DNA of 64,000 nt from Bipolaris cookei (taxonomy: Eukaryota; Ascomycota; Dothideomycetes; Pleosporales; Pleosporaceae): NCBI GenBank assembly GCA_002286855.1, contig NRSV01000033.1:62001-126000 (forward strand), given 5' to 3'. The position numbers and the translations under genes are program-made. Of this stretch, positions 45,311 to 57,008 are shown in pieces (the first letter of the stretch is position 1; the number at the start of each line of letters is the position of its first letter). The notes under the pieces are model-generated. The model had not been told where the DNA came from. It did not search any database and saw nothing but the letters and a program-made list of their open reading frames with translations.

Positions 45311-47788
45311 CTATCGCAACATATAACTCAAATCCGGTAACCCGGCCAGTATTTCTCTAATGATTTTTTCTTCCTCGTTCTTCCGCCGTTGGGCGGAGTT
45401 GGTAGCGCCAGTAAGAGGCTGGATGGCCGGCGGCGTTACAACGCGCGGTGGTGATGACCGAGTAAATGTCTTGGCCGAAGATGCAGCGCTATTTGGCCGT
45501 GGAGGAGTCTGAAAAACGGAAAAAGGATCTCTAGATTCATGTTTTGCTTTTGGCTGTGCAATCCCTGTTGTTGGAGCTGACTCAAAGATTGAGAAATCCG
45601 CATCCGCCCATGAATCAACTATCGGCTCGGGTTTTACTGGAGCTCGAGGCGGAGTCATAGGTCGAACAGGCCCCGATTCCAAAGTACTGGTTTCGAATAT
45701 AGAAAAGTCATCCACCGCACCATTTGCCGAAGGCTCAGGATCCATAGTCTTGACATCATAAGTCTTCTCCACTTCGCGTACTGGAGTCGCCTCTTGTGCT
45801 TTACGTGGAGGAGTTGCCCGCAATGGCACTGATAGCGCCTCAGGCTTGGGCTTTTCAGGTGTAGAATTGACAGACCGCTTGACCGGCTTCAAGATCCCAG
45901 GTCCAATGGGGCCATGTTCAGCGCCAAACGGAACAAAGCTCTTTTGTCCAAATACAGCAGAGGTTGGCGATATTGTACTCTTCAGGCGAACAATAGAAGC
46001 TGCGTGCATGGCGTCGGCTGATGAATCTTCAAGCGGCGATTTTTCAGGGGCCGGATCCAAAGTTGACACAGTATTGTCAGGAGGGGCGGATATAGAATTT
46101 GGAAAGGCTGAAACGGGGGAAAAAGTGGTGGGACTTGATATCATCTCACCCCAATCATCGTCTTCGTCATCGGGGACATTGGTGCGTTGTTTTGGAACAG
46201 CAGTGTTTGTGTCGAGAGCGCTGGTGTCTGCCCATGAGTTTGCTGACGTTGTGGTCGAAGGTGGAGGTGGTATTGCGTTTGCGACAGTGGGTGTTTCAAG
46301 GGAAATAACCGTTGACCCTGGTCTTTCTCCTACACCATGCGCAAGATCCATTGAGACAGGACGGGAATCCTGTGTTCGCTCATCTTGTATAGCAGTGGGC
46401 TTGAACGTGGGAAGCGAGATTACCGAGTCCAGACTTGGGTTGTCCTGTTTCCAAGGGTTTCCTGTAGATGTGGGAGAAGCCCAGTTGAATGCAGCTGCCG
46501 TATTCGTAGCCATTGGTGGAAGACTTTGCCTCATTGGTGCGTTTATGCGCTTAGTACGGACTGACGTCTTCGTACGCTGGTGACCATTGGGTATCCTGGG
46601 CTCGACTGGTGCTGGGGTGTCCCAGTAAAATGAAGCCCGGGCGCCGGGCCCTGTGCCTGACATGCGGTCTTCGCGCGCCCACCTAGCTACAGTCTTATGA
46701 ACCTCAGACCTGACTTGAGAGCCCGGCCATGTAACTCGAACGTAGCTGTCATCGCTGTTGCCACTATTGAACTCCTTCATAGTTTGCTTGCGCGTGAGTC
46801 GATACCAGGCCTTGCGCCCAGAAGTTGAATATATCGGGTCCTCCGGAGCTTCGTCCAGTTCCACTTCATTATTCTTTAAAGGGAGTAATTCATCAAGAAG
46901 AGTAGCGTCAAGCTGATATCGTCCGATGTGAGGTATTGCGGTAGTGGTTGTCGGCGGAGATGCTGGTGTCGGCTCAGTGCGTGACAATGTAGAGTTTCTG
47001 GGTATGTCTTCCTTGGAGTCACTTGGTGCGTCTTCAGCGACATCGCTCCGATTCTGAGGACTTTCAGTCAGGAGTGTGTCTGCTGTAGAAGTTCCGTATT
47101 CATCCTCAGTACTATCGCTGTCCGAGCTTGAGCCATGGTCTTCTTCCTCATCTTCCTTCTTATCAAAATTTCTATAGTCTTCCTTTGACTCTACCTCCTC
47201 TATAGTGTGCTTTGCAATAGCCTCCTCGTCTTCAAGCGATGTCCGAGAGGATTCGACCGGCGCTTCATGGCGGCTGATCTCGGATTGCGATGTAGATGGT
47301 CGTGCGGAGTCGTTGTCGTCAGGTTGCGACCGGATCGCAGCACCTTTCGCGTTTCGTTCCGGATATGCGTCTGCGTCTGCCTGAATGGTGGTCGATGTTT
47401 CTGACGTGTCCGAATTGCCGTTATCGAGGTCAGAAGAATCTCCATTTTGTCCTGCCCATGCTCCCTCGGTATTTGGTATGGTATCCTTGACTCTCTCGTC
47501 TACTCCCCAGTGTAAAGTATCTTCAGCGACGTGGTCATTTCTCAAAGGTCTCGGGCTAGGTAGCCGGGTGTCTACATGAGCGACGCTGGGAGCACCGATC
47601 CCAGTCGACGCACTCCAGTCACCGAAACTCTCGTCTTCGTTCCCCCAGCCTGCATCGTCAAGGAACCCATTCAATAGCACTGGAGCAGGCGCAAGTGTTG
47701 GTGGTGGAGGTGAAATCACCGCGTTCTTGGTTTGGGACTTTTGTTGTTCGACATTACTATCTGCCCAAGGGTCGCCCCAATGATCCAT
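45311..47788 (-). CDS. disordered fungal protein with adaptor-binding-like motifs
   Basis: Single exon, 825 aa. No family name is known to me. The protein is Ser/Thr/Pro-rich with few hydrophobic stretches. Short acidic-aromatic motifs recur: DHWGDPWAD at the start, DDAGWGNEDESFGDWS near residue 45, DDEDDDWGEMISS at 540-552, DDFSIFE at 693, DSWADADFSIFE at 725 and DPFSVF at 754. Such motifs resemble those binding appendage (ear) domains of clathrin adaptors; DPF is the alpha-ear motif and DxxW/F acidic clusters bind gamma-ear. The C-terminus (NEEEKIIREILAGLPDLSYM) is helical and looks conserved. Around residues 310-380 a better-ordered segment (KAWYRLTRKQTMKEFN, YVRVTWPGSQVRSEVHKTV) may be a small domain. 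A trafficking role is inference only. Confidence 0.7.
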   Translation of the reverse strand: MDHWGDPWADSNVEQQKSQTKNAVISPPPPTLAPAPVLLNGFLDDAGWGNEDESFGDWSASTGIGAPSVAHVDTRLPSPRPLRNDHVAEDTLHWGVDERVKDTIPNTEGAWAGQNGDSSDLDNGNSDTSETSTTIQADADAYPERNAKGAAIRSQPDDNDSARPSTSQSEISRHEAPVESSRTSLEDEEAIAKHTIEEVESKEDYRNFDKKEDEEEDHGSSSDSDSTEDEYGTSTADTLLTESPQNRSDVAEDAPSDSKEDIPRNSTLSRTEPTPASPPTTTTAIPHIGRYQLDATLLDELLPLKNNEVELDEAPEDPIYSTSGRKAWYRLTRKQTMKEFNSGNSDDSYVRVTWPGSQVRSEVHKTVARWAREDRMSGTGPGARASFYWDTPAPVEPRIPNGHQRTKTSVRTKRINAPMRQSLPPMATNTAAAFNWASPTSTGNPWKQDNPSLDSVISLPTFKPTAIQDERTQDSRPVSMDLAHGVGERPGSTVISLETPTVANAIPPPPSTTTSANSWADTSALDTNTAVPKQRTNVPDDEDDDWGEMISSPTTFSPVSAFPNSISAPPDNTVSTLDPAPEKSPLEDSSADAMHAASIVRLKSTISPTSAVFGQKSFVPFGAEHGPIGPGILKPVKRSVNSTPEKPKPEALSVPLRATPPRKAQEATPVREVEKTYDVKTMDPEPSANGAVDDFSIFETSTLESGPVRPMTPPRAPVKPEPIVDSWADADFSIFESAPTTGIAQPKAKHESRDPFSVFQTPPRPNSAASSAKTFTRSSPPRVVTPPAIQPLTGATNSAQRRKNEEEKIIREILAGLPDLSYMLR

Positions 47789-48751
47789 TGTCGCGTTACC
47801 GCGTCAAGCGTCATAGTGAATTGCTTCTGCTAAAGAAGCATCACCGGGCTCCGAGATTCGTGCGTGTGTGGCGTTGGGGTAGGCGGTTGCGAAGGATCTA
47901 GGGACAGCTTACCGCTGCAAGAGGTATGTACTTGCACTTGCACGGTGTTGCCAAGCCGGGAGCCGGCCAGCCCGCGGCCGGCCAACACCATGCGCGTTTC
48001 GTTGCGCCTCGGAATTGAGGCATTTGCATTTCACAACACTAGTACCATGAACCAATATTATGGGTCCCAAATGTATTGGATTCGATTGCCAACTACAACG
48101 AGACTTGTTGCTATGATGTAATTCCTTCTCCCTGTCTCCGGCAAGCCAGGGTCATAAGTAACCCGTCTTACTGCATTCCCGCATGTCATAACAGCGTGCT
48201 TCCGTCTTACTTTTCCTTTTGTTTCATTTCAATAGCATACTGTTTCCTTCTCAGATCCTGCAATGACCGACATGTTATACTTGGAAGAAGCTTTACCACG
48301 TTCTAGGTCGGCAGGTGTAGGCCAATGCAAGACTGTGACTGGGTCCCAGCAGTTGCCCGCGTACTAGCAAATGGCAAGCTCGGCCAGATTATTAGAGCCG
48401 ACCATCCTAGCAATCGATCCACTGCGGGTCCGTCAAAGATCTTTGTAGATCTTATTGACCGTGCGCCACCTAGCTTCTATCGCGCTCACATTAGACAATC
48501 TGCTAGAAGAGAACGGACAAAGTGTAAATGAATGCAGCACCCGCCAATGGAATGGGAATTGAGGACATGTGATATGCGAGAGACGCTGAAATACCCGATG
48601 TTTGAGACGCACACATGTAGAGACCGACCAGAAACGCCAAGAGACCATGCAACCGTAAAGGAAGGGAAAAAAACTCAAAGACACTCTAAGACGGTTACTC
48701 CGAAATCCGCCTTGTCGAAAACAATGGACTCATAAATCAAGGTGACATATG
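47789..48751. other. intergenic with GC-rich imperfect hairpin
   Basis: Upstream region of the 825-aa gene and 3' flank of the MFS gene. It contains the inverted repeat listed next. Otherwise nothing seen. Confidence 0.5.
47944..47989. repeat. imperfect GC-rich inverted repeat
   Basis: GCCGGCC (47962-47968) pairs with GGCCGGC (47976-47982) across a 7-nt loop; outside it GGTGTTG (47944-47950) pairs with CAACACC (47983-47989), with an 11-nt one-sided bulge. It lies about 160 bp upstream of the 825-aa ORF. Function unknown. Confidence 0.6.
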
Positions 48752-50626
48752 TTATCGTACAGACTCAATAATGGAAATATCATCGACCGCATCTTCATCA
48801 GCGTCGTCATGAAGGACCTTCTTGAGGCCGTTATCAATGGAAACTGATCCGATTTCTTCCTTGGGAACCCAAAGCAACTGGATCGCGCCAATGATGGCTA
48901 TGGAAGCAAGACTGAACCAAGCTGCTGCTGAGCCTCCAAGAGAGTAAATGAGCCCAATCAATGGGCAGGAAATAGTTCTTGCCAGGCAGCATGCAGACAT
49001 GGCGAGGCCGTTGACGCGGCCAAGGACGAGCGGGGATGGGATGGCATTCTTCATCAGAATCAGAGCGCATGGGAAAACCACGATTCCGAAAAAGGCTTGC
49101 AAGAAGAGAACAAAGTAGACACCCGAAGTCTCGAATATGGGCGGAAAGGCGGTAATAAATGGGACGAACAGGTACGTGATGGGGTATAAGATGATCATCC
49201 AGATGAAGGAATTCCAGACTCCAGCCCACTCTACAAAGATGGGGAATATAAAGCCCTGGACAAAGAGCGTGATGAAACCATTGACAGTCAGAAAAGTGCC
49301 TACGTCAGGAATGTCCTGCCCGAGACCGCCATGGAAGTCGAAACCTTTGTGGCTGTGGTCGTCTAGGACCCAGACTGGAAGGATTGAGAAGAAGGCCATT
49401 TGGTGGAAGGCGAGAATGGACATTGCGAGGATTACCATGACGACAGTTCTGTTAAAAGTACGACGGGGCTTGGGGGGTGGACCGCCGCGAATGGGTAGCA
49501 CATCTTGTTGGATCTTGATCGAATGCATGGTTCCAAAGGATGAACGGCGGATATCAAAGCGCTGATCAAAAGGCATGGGCATGCCTTCCTCCATGAACGA
49601 GGCTCGCTTGCGAATATGGCGAATGCTGCCTGAAACGGAGATTGAAGCCAAACGATCGCGGGTAAAGCTGGCGATAGAGCCACGGTGGCGCGTAGATCCA
49701 GCAGTTGAGCCGCGAGGATCGCGGCCGAGATGCTGGTGATTTGGAGGCGGTGGCAGAAGATGGCTCCTCTCATTGACAGGAGTTTCGTTGATGGTGGCCA
49801 TATGGTCATGATGGTCGTGGTGGTCGTGGTGGTCGGCAATTCCATTTTCTCCCTCTGGCTTTTCCTCACGAACAAGAGTTTCCTCTAGGAAAAGCATACC
49901 CTGGAGAATGGCGAGCAGGATTCCAATGGCGGCAACAAGATTAGGCAGGAAATAAGGGTAGCGTCCAAAGAGGCCGTCCTTGTCGAAGGTGTTTGGGTAC
50001 AGCCGTGCAGGTTGCGCGAGGAAACCACCCATTGCCGAACCAATGATGCCGCCCAAAGTCCAGACAAAGGGCTGGGTCGCATATGCGCGCGCTATGGTGG
50101 GTTAGCCGAATGTTGGCGACAGCAATGATGTAGCAGCACAACTTACGCTCATGGGCTGGATTCTTGACCATTTCCGCCACCATGGTCTGCATGATTGCGA
50201 CATTTCCGTTCAGTGCGCCGCCGACGAAGCGGGCAAGCAAGGCGACCCAGTAAGTGGGGGCAAGACCAAAGACCAGACTTGAGAGGGCGACGCCCAAGAG
50301 GCCGGTGAGAGCAATGGGTTTCCGGCCATAGTGGTCAGAAACCATACCCCACAACGGGGCAGTCATTGCTTCTGCGATGGCATAGGCCGAGACGAGCAGG
50401 CCAGCGTAAAAAGAAGCATCGCGGTGCGACATGCCGAGATCCTCGACCATTTTGGGAGAATAGGCGAGGATGGAATTGAAAGCGAGAGGCTCGGAGAACC
50501 GACATATTCCTGTGGTGCTGGAGTGAGAAAAGGCGTCGGGGCTGTGACGTTGTGATATAGTTTGTACTTACCAATGATGATGAGTTGTTTCGTGGGAAAC
50601 GGGGCATCCTTTGGGTCTGGAGGCAT
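48752..50626 (-). CDS. MFS transporter with His-rich cytoplasmic loop
   Basis: Three exons: 50572-50626, 50147-50509 and 48752-50091 (585 aa), all GT..AG. Splicing yields IIIGICRFSEPLAFNSIL and NPAHEPRAYATQPFVW, as expected for fungal major facilitator proteins of the yeast Ycr023c / plant ZIFL type. Motif A is GMVSDHYGRKP (about residue 65). Twelve hydrophobic segments are split six and six by a long central loop (residues about 215-355) with DHHDHHDHHDHM, Ser/Arg-rich and basic segments. Substrate is unknown. The His-Asp repeat could bind zinc, which is of interest since plant ZIFL proteins are linked to zinc; that is inference. The C-terminal tail is acidic (DADEDAVDDISIIESVR). Confidence 0.9.
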
Positions 50627-52904
50627 GATTGCGGGTGATTGGGAATCAGAGGACTTGGGAGCGAGGAGCGAGGACGAGCAGAGTCGCCTCTTGTTGTAAA
50701 AGGATGGGAATCAGGGTTTTACGGGCAGAGAGGCAAGCAAGATGAGCATGGAGCTTATCACGGCGCGCTAGAGAGAAGGTGGGAGCAAGCACGGGCCGAT
50801 GATTCCCCTCAGTGAGTGACATGCACCGTGCCCACCCACCCCCGACTAGTCTCTGGCGCAGTCCACGACCACCACCGCCCATGGACAATGGCGCTGCAGC
50901 CTCGCCGTTGTGCGTGCAGCAGTGGACGCTGGTGGGGGGGTAACATGCGGGGTGTGCTTGCGCGTAAATGTATACATGGGATCACATGTCGAGCGTGTGT
51001 ATCTACGCACTAGATATTTATATATCTATATCGTTCCGTCGTCTACTCGACGCCGACGACACAATGACGATGACGATAATGGGGGGCCACGGCGGCCGTT
51101 CGCAGCTGTCTCTCTCGCTCACAGTCGACTAGGCCGCATGTTGCTGTGGCCCCAAACACGCACACGGGTCGCCCCTGCCGGCTTTGGTGCATGCGTCATG
51201 AGGGACTATTGCTCGCCGCCAAGCAGCGATGCAGTTCATCGAGGGCAGACCAACCCTGGCACTCCAAGCTGTACTATCCATGTGCCTACCTACTGCCTGC
51301 TCACCGTATTTTGCCATCATCTGCCATTGTTGCTGCACCATCCTCGAGCCACTGTTACACGGTTGCCGCGCTTCAATTGCTACTCTACTACTATCTACTA
51401 GCTTCTACCCCTTCTTTATCTCCCTCACCCCAATGCCTGGCCCGCCCCAACCACCATCCCATCAGCACTTCGGAATGCCCTTGTGGGAAGGTCGTGGGTT
51501 CGTATACAGAATCTGTTGAGTAGCATGTCACGCATATCACGATCCCACGTTACCCGGTGGCGTCACCGGCCATCACGAGGCCTCCAGGCTGCTCATGCCC
51601 GTCGTCTCTGTACGACTCTCCGCGCCAATGGCTGCCACTACACACTGCATGCTCTGTCCATGGCCTGCTGCACTCGCCCTCTCCCACCACACGGCAAACA
51701 CCAATCGCCTCGCCTCCTCCAGCTGCCCCGCCAAACATTCCCATTTACACAGACCGTTTTCCACAGTCAGCGTGACAGGTCGCTAATTACTCCAGCCCCT
51801 CCCCGATTGCCCCAATCATTGCTCGTTATATCCCTCACCCACTCCACCACCCCCCAACATTCGCTCGCTGCCTCCCATGCTCTCACGTGACATCGCGTTA
51901 CGTCCAAGCTCTTTGCACGTTTACCATACAATAAACACCTACGTCAACCATCTTTTCTTCTTCTCAGCCCCCTTTGCCTGGCCCGCCCGCCCCGTGCCTG
52001 GCCTTCTCCACCGCATGCACCAAGTCTGCCTCAAAGCGGGCGGAATGCGATCTCACCAGCCTCGCCTATCGCACCACTCTTCCCCCCTTCCGCGGCTTCT
52101 GTTCCCCGCGCACAAGACAAACTGCAACCAACGATCCTCCTTCTTGCATTCCTGCGCGCTCCTGTTCCTGGCGCTAGTCGCCGTCGTTACATACATAGTC
52201 AATGCCGTGTTTTCTTTCTTCCCGCCATGATTCAAGAACATTGTTCCGATACCCGTTAACCCCCATGCAAGCGTTGCTTTGAATAGAGTCACGCCTACCG
52301 AGCTAAGTATGTGCGTGCCTCATAGCGGAACTGCAATCGCGATTCAACAAGCCCCATGCCCTCCCTCACCATAACTATCACACAGTTAATCCAGAAAACG
52401 CACCTTCAATTTCCCATCCCCACCTCCACCTCTCCCCCCCTTTTTTTTCCCCCAATCTCCATGCACGCGACTCTGTCTGCTCCCCAAACAGTAATAATAA
52501 GAAGAAGAATAAAAATAATAAGTCGTGACGAACTCGACTTGGCCACATCCATGTCTCGCGCCTAACCTATCCCGCGGCAGCCCCGCCTTGCTTGAACAGT
52601 ATTAGCTCGTCCTCGCTTCATCCCGGCCGCCGCTGCGCTACTGCTGCTGCGCCTACTCATCACACACCCACCCCACGCTATACCAAGCCTGTGAGGAGGA
52701 AAAATACAGGGCCCTTGGTTCTTTGCACGGGGGAACAAACTTGGATTTTTTTTTTCATAAAAAAAGTATGGTTTAACATCTAGAAGAGGAAGAAGAAGAA
52801 GAAGGAAAAAGAAAAACACGCTTGCTTCATTAGAACAACAATGATAGGAACAAGAACAAGTAGAGACACGAAACTTGTATTTACACATTCGACATCCAAG
52901 CACA
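50627..52904. other. intergenic, 2.3 kb, pyrimidine-rich
   Basis: Promoter of the MFS gene on the left; 3' flank of the SYG1-like gene on the right. The plus strand is C/T-rich from 51300 to 52450, creating many overlapping open frames without family character. A T-tract and a GAA-type purine repeat sit at the right end. One CACGTG at 51884-51889. Confidence 0.5.
52782..52816. repeat. GAA-rich purine tract
   Basis: An (A/G)n tract dominated by GAA units, 90 bp downstream of the SYG1-like stop codon. Confidence 0.7.
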
Positions 52905-55900
52905 TCAAGTAAGATCTGTCCCATCGGAATGAGCCCCCGTCACGCCCATGGAAAAGTCCTCTCGGATCCTCGCCAACGCACTCATCTCTTCTTCATCATG
53001 CACCTCATCTTCCACATCGTCCTCGCCGTCGCTGTCTCTGCTCCGACCTCCAGCGCTGTTACTGCCACTGCCATTGACAAGCTCGCCTGCTTCCTCGTCA
53101 TTGTCAGACTCGTCGTCGCTGTCATCATCATCCATCTTGCTGCCGTTGCGCGGGTCCCGGCCGAGTTCCGGCTTCAACTTGCGCTCAAAGTCCTGCGCGT
53201 GGGCGTCGCGGAAAATGTCGCCAACGTGCGTAAATGCTCGCTGCAAGGGCGAAGGCCGGAACTCGTCTTGGACACCCCGACGCTTGCGAGCAAACGCCTG
53301 CGGGTCATCCACTTCTGAGCCTGTAGCCGTAGCTGGGCGACGTGGACTGGCTTCGGTTGGCGTCGGTGGCTGTCCCTCGCCAGGTTGTTCTTCGTCAACT
53401 TGCTGTGGTGCACGAGGAATACCAGACGAGTGGTCTTCTTCCACTTCCGCAGTCGAAGGAACATAGTATGGCAGAGGAACATCGCGACTTGCACGGAACC
53501 GCCCAACGTTGGTACAGTGCTCATTTTCTACACGAAACACTGACCACATACCTCTTCGCAGTACCTCCAAAAGTGACACCACAAACGATGTCACTGCTGG
53601 GTGAGAATTCTGAAGCGGGACAATCGTGTACAAGACCCAAACATTCCGCAGAATTGGATCGATGCACATGGCCGTGTAGTACCACCACGCCTTCTTGTAC
53701 CCCAGCTCTTTCCGCAAAAAGGGGTACTTTGCACGCGGGTCGCCCAGACTCCAATCGTAGTAAATGTCCCAGAAACTCGTATAGATGCCGTTGATGATTC
53801 CAAAGGTAATGTACGCAGCCTCGGTCGAGGTCCGGCTGTCCATACGTTGAATGCTGAGTGTTGCATTGAACAAAATGGTGGCCGTATACTTTCCACCGTT
53901 CAACAGATGGGGAAACTTGTTGCCAGTGTCCTTGTATCGTCGGAGACATTGTAGCAATCTCCATACACCGGGAAGTGCAGAAAGAAAACCAGTGACGCGC
54001 AGATGAGACGAGTTGCATTGCGGCGGGTAGTTCCAGTCGTGTGCATACAGACAGAAGAACATAGCGATATTCTAGAAAAGTCAGTAATACAGGAGCAAAC
54101 AAGTTGCTTATGACTTACGCTCATGCTGTATGTCAAGGAACAAAACATATCACCCATGTAAAAGTCTCGCCATTCAACGGGATATACACCAGCAAGTATC
54201 AAGCGCCACTGACAAAATGTTAGCTAACCCATGAGCGATAAGATACATGAAGCCTACCAGTGAGTACAACAACCACATTCGAGTCCGAAAGTAAAATACC
54301 CTGAGTGGATTGAACAAAACAGCAATGGATATCCCAACAAGAATGACCGGGTAGTACAGATACATCTGTTGTCCACCGACTTGATGGAAGTTGATTTGCA
54401 TAAACAGTCCCAGCATGAACAAATACCAACAAGGAATCTACCACAAGTCAGCCTCCAGTACCGTCCATTTGTGTAATGCACAAACCTCTGCAAGTTGCCT
54501 CCAATCCAAATGGTGGCGGGTATCATATTCGAAGATAAAAACGTAATTGATCTTGTTCTCGTGCCAAACACGGCACGCCAGACAGAAGAGTAGAGTAAGA
54601 AAATTGATAATGAAGTATCCGGCATAGATCTGACAATATTAGTCCAGCCAAGGGCAACAGCTCACTTTCCTCTCACCTGTAATAGACAGCTCGTATCTAC
54701 AGCTAACGTGCTTGGGTTTGGATCATACAAGTCGGCTATGCTGTTTGCCTTTATAATACCCTGGAGAGCCAGGATGGTACCTGCGGCCAGCAAAAGGCCG
54801 TTGCGAAAGGTATTGTCGGTATAGTCACCGGCACGTGCAGTCTTGATGCGCAGCTTGTTGACAGCAACCTTGTGGTTACCCTTTTCAAAGTATCTTGCAT
54901 ATAGATCTTCGACTGTTCGAATGTGTCCCTCAATGACATCGCTGTTGACGAACCAGGCGTGGTTCACTTTCTCATTCATGTAGCGAGACGTTGGGCGTGC
55001 ATTCACAGTCTTGTCGTACTTTTTGTTGATTTTGCGGAAGGCAGTGCGATTGAGCAAGGCGTAAGCTTTGAGCAATTCCAGTCCACGATAGTATTCCTGG
55101 AGCGCTATCTTCAGTTTCCGCTTGGCTGTCTTGTAAGGGACCTCTGGCAGGTCGGGGCGACGAGCAAAGTCACGGCGGCTGTCCGGATGATCTCTGGGTC
55201 GGAGCGCTGCTGGTGTCGTGAGTTGAGCAATGTTCTTGGTGCTCTTCCCGTACTTGCCCGCATTGATGGCTTCAAATGCAGCGTCGATAGGGCTCATGAG
55301 CGTATCCTTCAGCACGTTGCTGTTGACCCAGCTGTGCTGAACTTCCTCGCCTCGACTACTATTTGGGCCGCCACTAAGGAGATGGTCATCTTCGTGCTTC
55401 TTGTGTATCTTAGCATTGATCTTGTCGGTTTGTCGTTGGATAATATCATCGATACGGCGGTCTCTCATAATGTGAAGCTGGTCGCGCAGGACAGCCAGGC
55501 GGCCGGTGGCTTCATCTTCCTTTTGTTTGTAGAATCTCTCAATCTTGTCCAGCTCGCCGTCAAGGAAGTTGAAGAACTCGGCCTGGCGAAAGTCGAAGTC
55601 GCGATATGCTTCAAGTGGCACATCGCCTGGGCTAGCTGGAGGGGTCCTGTTACTCGTGGAGAACAAGCGGCGTACCGAGGGTCGTGGGTGGGACGAAGTG
55701 ACAGGGCCCGGCGTCGAATTCATACGCTTGGGGCTGAAGACACTCTTGTACTTGGCGGGTAGTGAGTGGTGATTCTTGTAGGGTGCCCTCGTCTTGCCCA
55801 CCTCGAAAGCATTGTCCGTCTCTGGCTCTGCAGGCGGCGGCAGCGTCACAGTCTTCGTCTTGATAAGGGGCTCGCCGGACAAGCCAACGTGGGGAGAGAC

Positions 55901-56535
55901 ATTCTCCGGGTCAAGGGCAGCGCCGGGCAGCTTTAGGGACGGAGGGGCTCTGCTTTTGCCCGCAAAGCCTTTTTGTGTATCATTGGGAGGGCTGGTAGCG
56001 GCGAAGCTGCCATAATCACTGCCCAGGTAGGAAAGCTCGCGTCGTCCCTGGTTCAAGGGTTCTTCCTCGGGCGTGCGGCCGAGCTGACTGCCCTGGCTGG
56101 CCTGGCCACCGCCCGCCTTCCGCTGCAAGCTGTTTTGGCTGCGTGTATTGGTAATGGCGAGCGCCCTCAAGTCTTCTGTATCTCGGGCATTGCTCTGGTG
56201 TGTGTGCTCTCGGTTCAGGTATGTGTATTTGGGCGCGGCGTCCGACGGTGACGGCAGTACACTGGCACCACCACGTCTGCGCAGTCGCGGGGTCGATTCT
56301 ACATGGCGGAGGGCGCGGTCGATGGCCTTGAGCTTCTTTTTGCCCAGCTAGAGAAAATATCAGTCCATGGACAATACTAATCGCAGGCTAACGGGTCCGA
56401 TGACGGCAGCGCACCTTGTAATCCAAATACTTGAGCCTCCACTCCGGCACGAGATCGCGCTCGAGTTCCCTGTCACAGTCAGCAGCCGTGCGTGGTCATG
56501 CGCGCAGCCTTATCGTCTCACTTTGCAAACTTCAT
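52905..56535 (-). CDS. SYG1: SPX-EXS protein, SYG1/XPR1 type
   Basis: Seven exons: 56522-56535 (14 nt), 56415-56469, 54677-56347, 54486-54629, 54258-54437, 54119-54208 and 52905-54071, giving 1106 aa. All introns are GT..AG. The tiny first exon yields MKFAKELERDLVPEWRLKYL, the start of an SPX domain, then DYKLGKKKLKAIDRAL. The SPX is split by a long disordered insert (residues about 50-230) and resumes with FDFRQAEFFNFLDGELDKIE and KRKLKIALQEYYRGLELLKA. Several membrane segments follow, then the EXS domain with SIQRMDSRTSTEAAY and IINGIYTSFWDIYYDWSLGD. XPR1 relatives export phosphate and sense inositol pyrophosphates through SPX; yeast Syg1 has a similar layout. The C-terminal 220 residues are polar and acidic. 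A CACGTG box lies 112 bp upstream. Confidence 0.93.
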
Positions 56536-57008
56536 GGCAGTCTTGTGGGCGCGTCAGTAGCGAAAAAACGACGAGTGACAGGCACGGCGCGTCCCTTCGC
56601 GATACACGGGCGGTCCACTACCAGCCGATAATGGCTGACAACTCAACACGTGGGCGGACCTATCGGCACTCGTAGGCTAGCTGTTCATGTACCACGACCC
56701 AAAGGTTCAATGGCGCTGCGAGGGCGGCTAGCTGGCAAGCTGAGGGGAATCTCTTCTCGTCCTCGAGCCCACGAATCACGCCCAGCTTGGCGGTTGGCAA
56801 AAAGGGTCCACACGTCATCATTCGTCAAACCACTGTCCCGGATTTCCAAACGTATCTGATAGATTGGCATCTAGACCCAGGGCGTTGCGAACACCGCCAA
56901 AATTAGGCATTTCTTCACAATCGACGAAAAAAGCATGGAATACAAAAACAAGGGCGCATGTAGAGTACATAAGCGTTCACAGTAAGCGTAAGCTGCTAGT
57001 AGTCCCGT
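56536..57008. other. SYG1 upstream region
   Basis: 473 bp between the SYG1-like start and the stop of the CipC-like gene, both on the minus strand. It holds the SYG1 promoter. Confidence 0.55.
56647..56652. promoter_or_regulatory. CACGTGGG box upstream of SYG1-like gene
   Basis: CACGTG followed by GG, 112 bp before the ATG. CACGTGGG is a preferred Pho4-type site in yeast. Relevance is supported by the SPX/phosphate role of the gene but untested. Confidence 0.4.

Noticed and set aside
51146..52230. Several long overlapping plus-strand frames between the MFS and SYG1-like genes
   Set aside because: They arise from a stop-poor pyrimidine-rich strand; residue content is Ser/Pro/His low-complexity with no domain or splice logic.
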